This document shows, piece after piece, positions 18,887 to 29,372 of a stretch of DNA of 39,139 nucleotides; position 1 is the stretch's first letter, and the number at the start of each line of letters is the position of its first letter. The notes beneath the pieces are model-generated. The model was not told the origin of the DNA, ran no database searches, and saw only the letters and a list, made by a program, of their open reading frames with translations. A program made the translations under genes and the position numbers. The DNA comes from Porphyromonadaceae bacterium (GTDB lineage Bacteria > Bacteroidota > Bacteroidia > Bacteroidales > Paludibacteraceae). The stretch is from the NCBI GenBank assembly GCA_012523295.1, contig JAAYIT010000182.1, positions 1 to 39,139 on the forward strand, read 5' to 3'.

Positions 18887-21703
18887 TCAATACCAAGTTA
18901 CCCGATTTATAGAGCCGCGGTTTCCTTGTTTTTCCCATTTCAAGTCAGAAAGCATACTCGAATTTACCCCTATTCTGAAATTGTAAGTTTTATAGGGACC
19001 AAAGGGTACAAAATTGCCCGTCAGGGTCCAACAATGCAGATTTCTGGTCACATTGAAACTGGTATAAGTAAATTGTTTCGCTTCAAAATCGTATGAGGTC
19101 GTCCCGCTAATTTGCCATCCGGGTGTCAACTGTAAATTACCTGAAAAATTCAGGTTGTGCGTAAACCGGCGGTTATACTCCAATTTTTTCGGATCAAAAG
19201 TGGGCGCATCGCCATACCTGACCGAATAGTTAACAGAAAGGCTCCAAGGTATTGATATTTTTTCATAACCATCATCATCTGTTTCATTTTTCTCAAGTTG
19301 CTTATTGGTGCCCTGATTCTGCACGTTCAGGCTGTTATTCTGGTTCGGATTATTGGGATCATCTTCAAACACGCTGCTTTCAGCCAAATCAGCGTCATCT
19401 CCTTCTGCACCCTCATCACTCGTTTTATCTTTTCGCTTGAAAGTAGCATTGTTAAATGTATATCCCCACGACATGCTTGTTCCTAAAAATCGCGGAAATT
19501 TACCATGATTCCAACGAAGTTTATTTACCCTTCGCAGTGATTTTCCATCAGGACTCAATGCATTCATATACGGATCAAAAGCTCCACTGAGACTCAGCGT
19601 GTATGATTTTCCCAATTTTATCCTCAGTGTGGAGCTGAAATTTGACCATTTCATCGAATCCGCAATGAAATTATATCCGCTACTCAATGAAAACTGATCT
19701 ATCAGACTGACAATTTTTGTCGGTTTTGTACCGGTCGTATCTTTGTCATTTCTGAGTTTCATTTCTAAGTTATTATTCAACGTAAAAAAAACATTCCCTG
19801 ATTTTCCACGTCCCGGAGCGCCATACATTGAACCTTCGTATCTTGAATAATGAACTTCTTCCGAAATCATTCGCATTGGATCTTTCGGATCCACAAATTC
19901 CCGTATGTAAGAATCCCAGTATCCCCATTTCGGATCACCAAAATCGGGTGTGTAACCATAACCTACGCTTGGTTCTAACTTGTGACGAATCGCCTGAATT
20001 TTATCTCCAAACAATTTTCGACTTGGGATATACATGCCGTACAAAGTAGTATTGGCAGAAACGCTCATATTAAAGTCATAAACCCGCTTAAATCCTCTGT
20101 GTTTCGTCACGTCAACTTCTCTGTTTTCGCTGTCCCATTCTTTTGTAATCGAACTTAGATACCACCGTTCACGATAATTAAAAGAAGGAGATATTGTAAT
20201 GTAATTCAACAAATTAAAAGAAGCTGAAAGTGGGATATTATGTTGCATCCCGTTTCTCCAGTCGTCTGCCAATGAAGATTGAAGAATCTTATTTTCTTTT
20301 GCCGTTATGCTGTTCGAAATCGTTCCCGAGTATGACATCGATATTTTCTCATACCACTGTTCGTTCCCTACCCTGTTTTTTCTTTTCAAGGGATATATCC
20401 GGCTCATCGAAATCGCCACGTTCGGCAAAGTAATGCTGATTGTAGAGTCACGTGTCCGCTGATCAATCCCAAAATTCGCTGTAAATGAGAGTGGATTGTT
20501 CGGAAATCGTTGAGAAAACGCTATCGACGAACTTTTCGTATTCTCAGCATTCACAGACGTATAATAGCTGTTGATATTACTTCGATTATAGCCACTTGTA
20601 GAAAAATTCACACTCGCAGAAAATGTTCGGTATGGATTCACTTTAGGATCTTGTGAATGCGACCACCTGATACTCAGATTTTTTGCTTTATTGTAATCCG
20701 GCATATCTTTTTCACCTGTCACATCTTCACGATACGAAACACTAATGCCGCCTCTGAATTTATATCTTTTTAAGTAGTTAGAAATCAAGTTAACGCCCCA
20801 GGTTCCTTTCGTATAAATATCGCCTTTTAGGCTTAAATCGACATAATCATTTATCGCGAAATAATATCCGCCATTTACCAATCCATATCCTCGAGTCAGT
20901 TCCGTTTCGATTGAAGGCATTTCGAGACCGCTCGAATAACTTGTATTGAACGGGAAAAACCCAAATGGAAGCGCCAAAGGCAACGGAATATCCAACAAAA
21001 CCAAATTCGCCGGCCCAAAAACCACGTATTCGCCGGGTTTTATTTTCCCTCGAGAAAGATCAAGGTAAAAATGCGGATGATCGTGCAAATCACAGGTTGT
21101 GTATTTTCCGTCAGCAAGATGAATTTCTTCGTTATTAACAATTTTTGTTTTGTCACTGATAATATATCCCTCTCCCTGCTGCGTAACAGCTTGTTTTACA
21201 AACCCTTTCTTCGTCCTGAAATTATAAGTCATCTCATTGGAAGTATATTCCGATTCGCCATCTTTGAAGATTGGTTTTCCTACCAAGACTCCGGTACTGT
21301 CCCTCGTGGAATGCGCATATATCATTGCACTATCCATTTTTATTCTCACATAACTAGCCTGAGATAAATCCAACTCTTTGTATTTTACCTCTGTATTTCC
21401 GTATAAAAACCCTGTTCCATCACCTGTAAGCACGATTGAATCGGATGCGGTATAATTGATTTCAGCATCAAATTCGCTTTCACTCCGTTTTGGAGCGAGT
21501 TTTGTTGTGTCATTGCCAAGATTTACCGATAGAGTATCATTCGGGAGTTTCGGTATGGTTGAATCATTCACCAGCGCAGAATCTACAGAAACAGGCATAT
21601 TATTGACTTGCTGGCCGTTTGCTTGAATGGCAAATGTACAGTATATCAACAACAGAGAAAATAAAAAGTTTATATTGAGTCTCAACCTATTTGAATATCG
21701 CAT
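18887..21703 (-). CDS. lptD: LptD/OstA-like outer membrane LPS-assembly protein
   Basis: N-terminal OstA-like domain (SDSIVLTGDGTGFLYGNTEVKYKELDLSQASYVRIKMDSAMIYA), long C-terminal beta-barrel, 938 aa. Confidence 0.82.
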   Translation of the reverse strand: MRYSNRLRLNINFLFSLLLIYCTFAIQANGQQVNNMPVSVDSALVNDSTIPKLPNDTLSVNLGNDTTKLAPKRSESEFDAEINYTASDSIVLTGDGTGFLYGNTEVKYKELDLSQASYVRIKMDSAMIYAHSTRDSTGVLVGKPIFKDGESEYTSNEMTYNFRTKKGFVKQAVTQQGEGYIISDKTKIVNNEEIHLADGKYTTCDLHDHPHFYLDLSRGKIKPGEYVVFGPANLVLLDIPLPLALPFGFFPFNTSYSSGLEMPSIETELTRGYGLVNGGYYFAINDYVDLSLKGDIYTKGTWGVNLISNYLKRYKFRGGISVSYREDVTGEKDMPDYNKAKNLSIRWSHSQDPKVNPYRTFSASVNFSTSGYNRSNINSYYTSVNAENTKSSSIAFSQRFPNNPLSFTANFGIDQRTRDSTISITLPNVAISMSRIYPLKRKNRVGNEQWYEKISMSYSGTISNSITAKENKILQSSLADDWRNGMQHNIPLSASFNLLNYITISPSFNYRERWYLSSITKEWDSENREVDVTKHRGFKRVYDFNMSVSANTTLYGMYIPSRKLFGDKIQAIRHKLEPSVGYGYTPDFGDPKWGYWDSYIREFVDPKDPMRMISEEVHYSRYEGSMYGAPGRGKSGNVFFTLNNNLEMKLRNDKDTTGTKPTKIVSLIDQFSLSSGYNFIADSMKWSNFSSTLRIKLGKSYTLSLSGAFDPYMNALSPDGKSLRRVNKLRWNHGKFPRFLGTSMSWGYTFNNATFKRKDKTSDEGAEGDDADLAESSVFEDDPNNPNQNNSLNVQNQGTNKQLEKNETDDDGYEKISIPWSLSVNYSVRYGDAPTFDPKKLEYNRRFTHNLNFSGNLQLTPGWQISGTTSYDFEAKQFTYTSFNVTRNLHCWTLTGNFVPFGPYKTYNFRIGVNSSMLSDLKWEKQGNRGSINRVTWY

Positions 21704-22040
21704 TATGATATTACTCCCAACTTAAAAAGGGAGTGCAAATTTAAGCAAAAATTAGCTCTGAAAATTACTTTGATCGCAAATTTATAAATTATTTGAAATT
21801 TTACAATTTATTAAATGGGGATTAATTCTTTTTAATTTGTAATTTTGCAGATTATGTTACAGTGCTTTTTTATTATGGAGTAAAGAGATGAAAAACAAGC
21901 TTGACTTATATGCTGAATAACTACTCCTATAAATGAATCGCACTACAATCTGTCTTGGTATAAGTATAATCTATATTGAAAAGTGAAATTTTAACATCAG
22001 ACACATCGCATTATTTGAGATAGTGGTTAATTTTCTTACA

Positions 22041-23135
22041 ATGAAAATATTTACAAAACACACGCTTTTATTCGTATTCGCACTTTTTCTATCAGCAAGT
22101 TTTGCCGCGGGACAAAAGCCTTTTACCGTAGTATTAGATGCCGGTCATGGAGGACATGACTCCGGTGCAGTAGGGAAATATTCAAAAGAAAAAAACATAA
22201 ATTTAGCTGTAGTGCTCAAACTTGGCGCTTTAATTAATGCTAAATATCCCGATGTGAAAGTGGTTTACACACGAAAAACAGATGTTTTCATTCCGTTACA
22301 ACGTCGTGCTGATATTGCAAACGAAAATCATGCCGACATATTTTTCAGTATTCACACCAATGCTATCAGATCGTCAGCCACCTATGGCACTGAAACCTTT
22401 TTACTCGGTCTTGCCAAGTCAAAATCAAATCTTGAAGTGGCTATGAAAGAAAACTCGGTGATGATGTTAGAAGATGACTACAAGACAAAATATCAAGGAT
22501 TCGATCCAAATTCGATTGATTCGTACATAATGTTTGAATATATGCAGGACAGGTATTTGGACAACAGTCTCCGATTGGCTACACTGATAGAGGATCAGTT
22601 TAAAAAAGCGAAAAGATACAGTCGCGGAGTAAAGCAAGCCGGATTTTGGGTGTTACACAAATCGGCGTGCCCCAGCGTACTGGTCGAACTGGGATTTATT
22701 ACGAATGCGAACGAAGAACGATATTTAAATTCGAATGAAGGGAGGAATCAACTTGCAAACGCGATATTCAAAGCATTCGAAACGTATAAGCGCGAGCACG
22801 ACCGCAAATCGGGAATAAGCATCGTTCCGGCTGAACCGAATGTAAAAGAACAGGATATCGCAAAAAACGAGGTGATTTTTAAGATTCAACTGTTTGCGCT
22901 TGAGCGAGTTCTACAAACAAATCATTCGGCATTCAAAGGATTAAAAGATGTAACCTATTACCGAGAAGGCGGGTTTTACAAATACACGTACGGTGAATCG
23001 ACCTCTTTTGATGAGATTGAACAGACACGAAAAACCATCGAAAGCAAGTTCCCGGGAGCTTACATTATTGCTTTTAGAGGCGACAAAAAAATCCTGATAG
23101 GCGAGGCGATAGAATTGAACAAAAAGAATCCTTAG
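22041..23135 (+). CDS. N-acetylmuramoyl-L-alanine amidase (Amidase_3)
   Basis: VVLDAGHGGHDSGAVG, FSIHTNA, VLVELGFITNANEERYL. Start at 22041 preferred for the signal peptide MKIFTKHTLLFVFALFLSASFAAG. Confidence 0.93.
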   Translation: MKIFTKHTLLFVFALFLSASFAAGQKPFTVVLDAGHGGHDSGAVGKYSKEKNINLAVVLKLGALINAKYPDVKVVYTRKTDVFIPLQRRADIANENHADIFFSIHTNAIRSSATYGTETFLLGLAKSKSNLEVAMKENSVMMLEDDYKTKYQGFDPNSIDSYIMFEYMQDRYLDNSLRLATLIEDQFKKAKRYSRGVKQAGFWVLHKSACPSVLVELGFITNANEERYLNSNEGRNQLANAIFKAFETYKREHDRKSGISIVPAEPNVKEQDIAKNEVIFKIQLFALERVLQTNHSAFKGLKDVTYYREGGFYKYTYGESTSFDEIEQTRKTIESKFPGAYIIAFRGDKKILIGEAIELNKKNP

Positions 23136-23376
23136 ACATTCTGCGGCTTTGATCAATCTCAATTTTAATCTGATGATTTTTTAATTTTTTTATTATCAGA
23201 TGGCTTTTGCCTCCCGACAGCTCGCAGGGTTGGTAGTTTTTTTCAACTACATGAAGGGTTACCGTCAAATGCCGGACACAGCCCAACCACTGCACGAGAC
23301 ATTCCCTTTTTTATTTCCATCGGTTGGCGGATTACGTGTCAGTTTCACATTAAAAATTATGATTATCCGTTTTTGT

Positions 23377-23411
23377 TCCCAATCTTAAATAATGTTGTTT
23401 TTAGATTGGGA
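23377..23411. repeat. Intergenic hairpin TCCCAATCTtAAA...TTTAGATTGGGA
   Basis: Near-perfect 12-bp inverted repeat without poly-T. Confidence 0.6.
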
Positions 23412-23992
23412 CTAACCGCTTAAAGTTGGGTTGTCCCGTTGTTTAGCGACGTAAATATGGAACATTTCCGAATATCGAGATGGTTGCGGTGCAACAATTC
23501 AAAATTGCAACAAATAGGAATGATTGCGGATAATGATATCAATATTTTATATCTCGGCGCACATAAAAAAAATCACTTATTCAATAGTTTCGACCTTCCC
23601 TACTATTTAGAATGATTAAAAATAGGAAGTGTTTTGAAATATTTTTTTAATACAATTGAAACATTTGTAAATTAAGGAGATTAGGTGAATTCTTGGAAAA
23701 TAATGTATTTTTAACATCAAATTGTTAATCCACTTATAATCAACCTCATTAGAGTTTTCAAAAGCACAATCAACCTGATAATCAATTGATTAAACCTGCC
23801 CATTGAGAATCAATCAATTACAGCAAAAAATGAATTGTAAAAAAAATCGCATTTTTTTATTTGAAAAAAAAATGAGAATTTTGTAGAGCAGAAAAAGTCC
23901 AATCAAATAGGACATTATTCAAGTCTGAATATGTTTTTATTTTAAGCTCGGCTCATACAGGTCGAGTTTTTTATCCAAAATTATCTCTAACT

Positions 23993-25390
23993 ATGATGAA
24001 TAACTACGAGCAGTTGTGGGGAAGTTGTTTGAACATTATTAAGGACAACATTAACGAAGCGTCCTTTAATACGTGGTTTGCACCAATTGTACCTATTAAA
24101 TTTGAAAATAAAATTTTTGTACTTCAAGTCCCGAGTCAGTTTTTTGTGGAATACATTGAAGAGAAGTACATTGATTTACTTCGAATGACACTGACTCGAG
24201 TTGCAGGGAACGGTACAAAGTTGGAGTACCGTGTATTGATAGATAAAAACACCGGAAAAGGGACTCAGATCCCAAGTACAGCCGAACAAAAACCTCGTCA
24301 GTTTGGAAATCATACCGTAACCAACACAATAGTTTCACCTTATCAGACACTCCAACTCCCGGAGATAGATCCGCAATTGCGTCCATCTTACAATTTTGAC
24401 AGTTTGATTGAAGGCAAGAGCAACAAGCTGGCGCGTACAGCCGGAGTAAGTATCGCGAATAACCCGGGAAAAACGATTTTCAATCCACTTTTTGTATATG
24501 GAAAGTCAGGAGTTGGTAAAACACACCTAATCAACGCGATAGGTGTAATGACAAAGCAACTTTATCCTGAAAAACGGGTGCTTTATGTTTCCGCGAATAC
24601 ATTCCAAATTCAATATACCGATGCGGTAAGAAGCAATACGCAAAATGATTTTTTGAATTTCTATCAAACCATCGATGTGTTGCTCATGGATGATATTCAA
24701 GAGTTTTCAGGCAAAACAGGTACACAAAATACGTTTTTCCATATTTTCAACCACTTGCATCAAAGCGGCAAACAATTAGTACTTACCTCAGACCGTTCGC
24801 CACTTGAAATGGTGGGAATGGAACAACGACTACTCACCCGCTTCAAATGGGGGCTTTCCGCTGAAATCGAAAAACCGGATTTTGAATTAAAAAAATCCAT
24901 TCTTAACAATAAAATCTACAGGGATGGTTTAGAAATTCCGGAAAATGTGGTAGATTATATCGCTGAGAATGTGACGGATAACATTCGTGACTTAGAAGGA
25001 GTGTTAATTTCGCTGCTTGCGCACTCCACGCTCGCCAATATCCCGATTGATATTAAATTGGCTGAAAAAGTCATTGGCAGAATTGTGAACATCACCCCAA
25101 AAGTGATGACCGTAGAGCATATTCGAGATACGGTTTGCGAGTTTTACAACCTTTCGGTAGATGCGATTTCAACTCGTTCGAGAAAATTAGAAGTGGTTCA
25201 AGCACGTCAAATCGCCATGTACTTTTCAAAAATGCTGACAAAAAATTCCTTGTCAAGTATCGGACTGCATATCGGGAAGCGTGATCACGCTACTGTATTG
25301 CATGCCTGTAAAAAAGTAGAGGATTTGATAGAAACTGATAAACATTTCAGAAAAGATGTTGAAATGATTGAAGAGAGACTAAGAATATAA
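23993..25390 (+). CDS. dnaA: Chromosomal replication initiator protein DnaA
   Basis: FNPLFVYGKSGVGKTHLINAIG, LLMDDIQEFSGKTGTQ, IGLHIGKRDHATVLHACKKVEDL (domain IV signature). Confidence 0.98.
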   Translation: MMNNYEQLWGSCLNIIKDNINEASFNTWFAPIVPIKFENKIFVLQVPSQFFVEYIEEKYIDLLRMTLTRVAGNGTKLEYRVLIDKNTGKGTQIPSTAEQKPRQFGNHTVTNTIVSPYQTLQLPEIDPQLRPSYNFDSLIEGKSNKLARTAGVSIANNPGKTIFNPLFVYGKSGVGKTHLINAIGVMTKQLYPEKRVLYVSANTFQIQYTDAVRSNTQNDFLNFYQTIDVLLMDDIQEFSGKTGTQNTFFHIFNHLHQSGKQLVLTSDRSPLEMVGMEQRLLTRFKWGLSAEIEKPDFELKKSILNNKIYRDGLEIPENVVDYIAENVTDNIRDLEGVLISLLAHSTLANIPIDIKLAEKVIGRIVNITPKVMTVEHIRDTVCEFYNLSVDAISTRSRKLEVVQARQIAMYFSKMLTKNSLSSIGLHIGKRDHATVLHACKKVEDLIETDKHFRKDVEMIEERLRI

Positions 25391-25523
25391 GTAATTGCTT
25401 ACCCTGTCAGAAATCATCCGCCGTCTTGCTGCTGCCCTTTTCAGCCCAAAGACATACATTTCTCTCATCAATCGAACCGCACAAAAGACATTTTAGTCTG
25501 CAAAAATGGAGGTGAGCAGTTAC
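25391..25523. mobile_element. 133-bp terminal-inverted-repeat element, copy 1
   Basis: GTAATTGCTTACC ... GGTGAGCAGTTAC; aligns end to end with 34044-34173 including TGCTGCCCTTT..CA..C.AAGAC. Confidence 0.65.
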
Positions 25524-25759
25524 AACTTTTCACATAGAGCAACACGCTTCGGCGACTCGTAGCTGAGACGCCTAAAATTTTTTAACCAGTCCCTAAGTTA
25601 AAAATTCAATTTTAGCTTTTATTCAAAAATACAATAGCCTATGATAGAGATTAATATCGCTTAATCTCTATCTTTTTTGTGAAAATGGTATTATTTTGCT
25701 CTCATTCAAAAAAAAATTACTAATTTTACAACGTAAAAATAAAAAGCAAGAAAGACAAT

Positions 25760-26320
25760 ATGATATTCAAATTCACTATCATTTCAGACGAGGTTGACGA
25801 TTTTATAAGAATTATTGAAATTGATTCAGAAGCGACTTTTTTGGATTTGCAAAACGCGATTTTGGATTCTGTAAAATTCGAGAAAGACCAAATTACTTCG
25901 TTTTTCATATGTTCCGATGACTGGGAGAAAAAACAGGAAATCACTCTGATTGAGATGGAATCAAGCTCTGAGTTTGACAATTTAGTAATGGAACATACAC
26001 AGCTCGATGAATTGCTGGACGATGAAAAACAAAAACTCCTTTTTGTTTTCGATATGATTTCCGATCGTGCATTCTTTATGGAGCTAACTGAAATGATTCC
26101 CGGCAAAGACCTAAGTGAAGCTGTTTGCACTTCATCAATCGGAAGACCTCCGGTTCAGATGTTAGATGATTTGGAAGAAATCACACCGACTCCAGCAAAA
26201 GCCGGCCAAATCCCAAGTGATGAAAGTTTTTACGGTGACGAAGAGTTTGACATAGATGAACTGAATGATGAAGGATTCGGTGATTTGACTTTTGACAACA
26301 ATAATCCTTTTGAGGAGTAA
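25760..26320 (+). CDS. Plasmid pRiA4b ORF-3-like family protein
   Basis: MIFKFTIISDEVDDFIRIIEIDSEATFLDLQNAILDSVKFEKDQITSFFICSDDWEKKQEITLI; acidic C-terminal half. Confidence 0.75.
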   Translation: MIFKFTIISDEVDDFIRIIEIDSEATFLDLQNAILDSVKFEKDQITSFFICSDDWEKKQEITLIEMESSSEFDNLVMEHTQLDELLDDEKQKLLFVFDMISDRAFFMELTEMIPGKDLSEAVCTSSIGRPPVQMLDDLEEITPTPAKAGQIPSDESFYGDEEFDIDELNDEGFGDLTFDNNNPFEE

Positions 26321-26416
26321 GAAGAGATGACATGATAAGCCTCCACTAAAGTAGAGGTGCTGTCTCAGGAATTTTTGTTAATCATTTACAATCGTTTCTT
26401 ATTTATAAAATTTTAG

Positions 26417-26458
26417 ACAGAAAATATTTCATTATTGAAGTGTTTTCTGTTTTTGTTT
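26417..26458 (+). terminator. Rho-independent terminator
   Basis: ACAGAAAA (26417-26424) / TTTTCTGT (26443-26450) followed by TTTTGTTT. Confidence 0.75.
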
Positions 26459-26683
26459 AAGTCCGACAAACTCCTTACTCTTTGGCTACGGCTCAAGTGC
26501 TGTTAGCGAGGTGTAAGCAAAATGATAAGACGAATCGGCAAAACAGTTTTCAAAATCCACATTTTACTTCGGAAATATCGCTGTCAATTAGTTGGATTTT
26601 CTTATCTTCTATGCCTATTTTGATTCCCATGCAAGTTCTTTACACGAACGTATTTCGTCATCAGAATCAGTGATTTTATTTTC

Positions 26684-27607
26684 ATGAAAACTCTCATTGT
26701 CATACTTGGTCCTACCGGTGTTGGTAAAACGAATATCAGCCTTCGATTGGCTGAAAAATTCGGTTGTCCGATCGTTTCATCAGATTCACGTCAGTTTTAT
26801 CGCGAGCTGAAAATTGGGACAGCGGCTCCGACTGAGAATGAACTGAAAAGAGTGAAACATTATTTCATCGGGACTCATTCAATTTTTGACGAGTACAGCG
26901 CCGGACAATATGAAACAGATGCAATAAATTTGTTGGAAGAATTGTTTGAGAAACACAATGTCGTGTTGCTTGTAGGAGGTTCTATGATGTATATTGACGC
27001 CATATGCAAGGGTTTTGACAATATTCCGACTGTAGATGCGGACACCAGAGCGTATTGGCAAAAAGTATATGCTGACAAAGGTCTCGAATATATTCAAAAC
27101 GAATTAAAAAGACTGGATGAGAAGTATTATCACGAAGTGGATCTGAAAAACTGGAAACGGGTGATACATGCACTCGAAATCTGCAGTATAACGGGAAAGC
27201 CGTATTCTGAATTGCGCACAGGTGAAATTAAGAAAAGAAATTTCAATATACTGAAAATCGGATTGAACCGGCCGAGGCCTGAACTTTATGAGCGAATTAA
27301 TCTTCGTGTAGATAAAATGGTGAAAGACGGATTAATCGATGAGGCGGAGAGATTTTATCCTCACAGGCAGTTAAACACATTAAACACAGTCGGCTACAAG
27401 GAGCTTTACTCGTATTGGGATGGTGATTTTGATTTGGATTTCGCTATAAATCTAATAAAGCAAGACTCACGAAGATATGCAAAAAGACAGCTTACCTGGT
27501 TCAATCGGGATAAGGAAATCAACTGGTTTCACCCGGATAATGAGGATCAAATCATACAATTTATCACCAATAAAACAAACTCTCTTTCTTCTAAATCTGA
27601 TGTATAA
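26684..27607 (+). CDS. miaA: tRNA dimethylallyltransferase
   Basis: [54 protein letters not shown]. Confidence 0.97.
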   Translation: MKTLIVILGPTGVGKTNISLRLAEKFGCPIVSSDSRQFYRELKIGTAAPTENELKRVKHYFIGTHSIFDEYSAGQYETDAINLLEELFEKHNVVLLVGGSMMYIDAICKGFDNIPTVDADTRAYWQKVYADKGLEYIQNELKRLDEKYYHEVDLKNWKRVIHALEICSITGKPYSELRTGEIKKRNFNILKIGLNRPRPELYERINLRVDKMVKDGLIDEAERFYPHRQLNTLNTVGYKELYSYWDGDFDLDFAINLIKQDSRRYAKRQLTWFNRDKEINWFHPDNEDQIIQFITNKTNSLSSKSDV

Positions 27608-28644
27608 TGAACATACGCAAAGACATCTCACTATTACCCTACAATACATTCGGAATCGATGTAAAAACAAAGTTTTTTGCAGAATATAATTCTGTAGAAG
27701 AACTTAAAGAACTTTTACAATCTGACGTAGTTAAAAGTAATCCGTTTTTTCACATCGGAGGAGGAAGTAATTTGTTGTTTTTGAGCAACTTTGATGGAAT
27801 TATTTTACATTCGAAGATAAACTCGATTGAGGTTGTGGAAGAGGACATGCTTTCAGTTTTGCTGCGGGTAGGATCGGGAGTGAACTGGGATAAATTTGTG
27901 GCATATTGCGTGGAGAGAAACTATTACGGTATTGAAAACTTATCTCTGATTCCCGGAGAAGTAGGCGCTTCGGCCATTCAAAATATCGGCGCGTATGGAA
28001 TGGAGGTGAAAGACACAATCAAAAAAGTAGATTTCATTGATATTGAGACACTTAAACCCAAAACATTTTCAAACAAAGAATGTAACTACAGCTACCGGAA
28101 AAGCATTTTCAAAGAAGAGCTGAAAGGGAAAGTTGTAATTACCCATGTCTATTTTTTGTTGAAAAAAGAACCTGTCTATGTGCTTGACTATGCACATTTG
28201 AAAAATGCAGTTTTGAAAAACGGTGAAATAAACCTCGCCAATGTGCGTAAAACGGTAATCGAAATCAGAGAAAGTAAATTACCCGATCCGAATGATCTTG
28301 GCAATGCCGGGAGCTTTTTCATGAATCCTATCATTCCAAAATCACATTACGAAGAACTACTTCGCTCCTACCCCGCGATGCCGCATTACCCGGTTTCTGA
28401 GACAGCGGTGAAAGTACCCGCAGGGTGGCTTATCGAGCAATGTGATCTGAAGGGCAAGCAATTTGAAAAAGTAGCGATCTATGAAAAACAAGCCTTAGTA
28501 ATTGTCAATCTGGGCGGAGCAACAGGTGAAGACATTGCAACTGTGGCTTCACTTGTACAAATGACCGTAAAAAAACGATTTGGGATAGATTTAGTGCCGG
28601 AAGTGAACTTTATAGAAAAGATATCTCCCCTTTCCGATTCTTAG
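27607..28644 (+). CDS. murB: UDP-N-acetylmuramate dehydrogenase
   Basis: NTFGIDV, IGGGSNLLF, LSLIPGEVGASAIQNIGAYGMEVKD, NAGSFFMNP. 1-nt TAATG overlap with miaA. Confidence 0.97.
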   Translation: MNIRKDISLLPYNTFGIDVKTKFFAEYNSVEELKELLQSDVVKSNPFFHIGGGSNLLFLSNFDGIILHSKINSIEVVEEDMLSVLLRVGSGVNWDKFVAYCVERNYYGIENLSLIPGEVGASAIQNIGAYGMEVKDTIKKVDFIDIETLKPKTFSNKECNYSYRKSIFKEELKGKVVITHVYFLLKKEPVYVLDYAHLKNAVLKNGEINLANVRKTVIEIRESKLPDPNDLGNAGSFFMNPIIPKSHYEELLRSYPAMPHYPVSETAVKVPAGWLIEQCDLKGKQFEKVAIYEKQALVIVNLGGATGEDIATVASLVQMTVKKRFGIDLVPEVNFIEKISPLSDS

Positions 28645-28713
28645 AGCAGCAATGTTTCCGTAAAAACGAATGTTCAACAAGAGAATTTCACAGGCAAGAT
28701 TTCATGATTTACA

Positions 28714-29226
28714 CTATCCGCCGGTGAATACAGGTCTCTTCGATAACCAAGCATTATAGTACCTCACATCGCCGGTAACTTCTTTGCCGAGCCAGTCGGG
28801 CTTTTCGTAGGATTCATTTTCGGCTTGAAGCTCTAACTCCGCAATTACTAAACCTTCATGAAGGCCGTGAAACACATCAATTTCAAAGGTTTTTCCTTTG
28901 TAAGGCACTTCATAACGAGTCTTGAAAATAATAAATTTATCACAAAGTTCAAGCAATTGCTCCGCATCTGATAGACTTATTTCCTTTTCCCACTCAAAAC
29001 GACTAAATCCATTTTCATTTGTTTTCCCTTTGATTGTAAGGTAACCTAATTCACCTTTGGCTCGTACACGCACGGTTTTATCGGGCGCGGTTAAGATGTA
29101 GCCTTGCTTGATTGTAAATTTTTTACTTGCAATTTTCTCGAAAAATTCACTTGCCGGAATGTTTTTATCTGGAATATTCACCAGAAATTTTCGCTCGATT
29201 TCGATATTTTGATTAGATTGTGTCAT
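28714..29226 (-). CDS. CYTH domain protein (triphosphate tunnel metalloenzyme-like)
   Basis: IEIERKFLV, KQGYILTAPDKTVRVRAKGELGYLTIKGK, ELELQAENESYEKPDWLGKEVTGDVRYYNAWLSKRP. Confidence 0.93.
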   Translation of the reverse strand: MTQSNQNIEIERKFLVNIPDKNIPASEFFEKIASKKFTIKQGYILTAPDKTVRVRAKGELGYLTIKGKTNENGFSRFEWEKEISLSDAEQLLELCDKFIIFKTRYEVPYKGKTFEIDVFHGLHEGLVIAELELQAENESYEKPDWLGKEVTGDVRYYNAWLSKRPVFTGG

Positions 29227-29372
29227 ATAGTTTTTAATTCAAAGAATTGATACGTTGCTATTTCGCCGCACTTGCTACAGAATGTGATTTTTATTATTTT
29301 AACCATGTGTCTTTATACTTTTAGAACGCCACGAAGCTACTCTAAATCAGAAAATTATCTTATCCGCTCCAA

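Noticed and set aside
23200-23388. 62-aa ORF downstream of the amidase
   Set aside because: No recognised domain or start signal. Kept only as part of the long intergenic observation, not called as a gene.
23377-23411. Terminator for the amidase
   Set aside because: Strong hairpin but about 240 nt past the stop codon and lacking a U tract on either strand.
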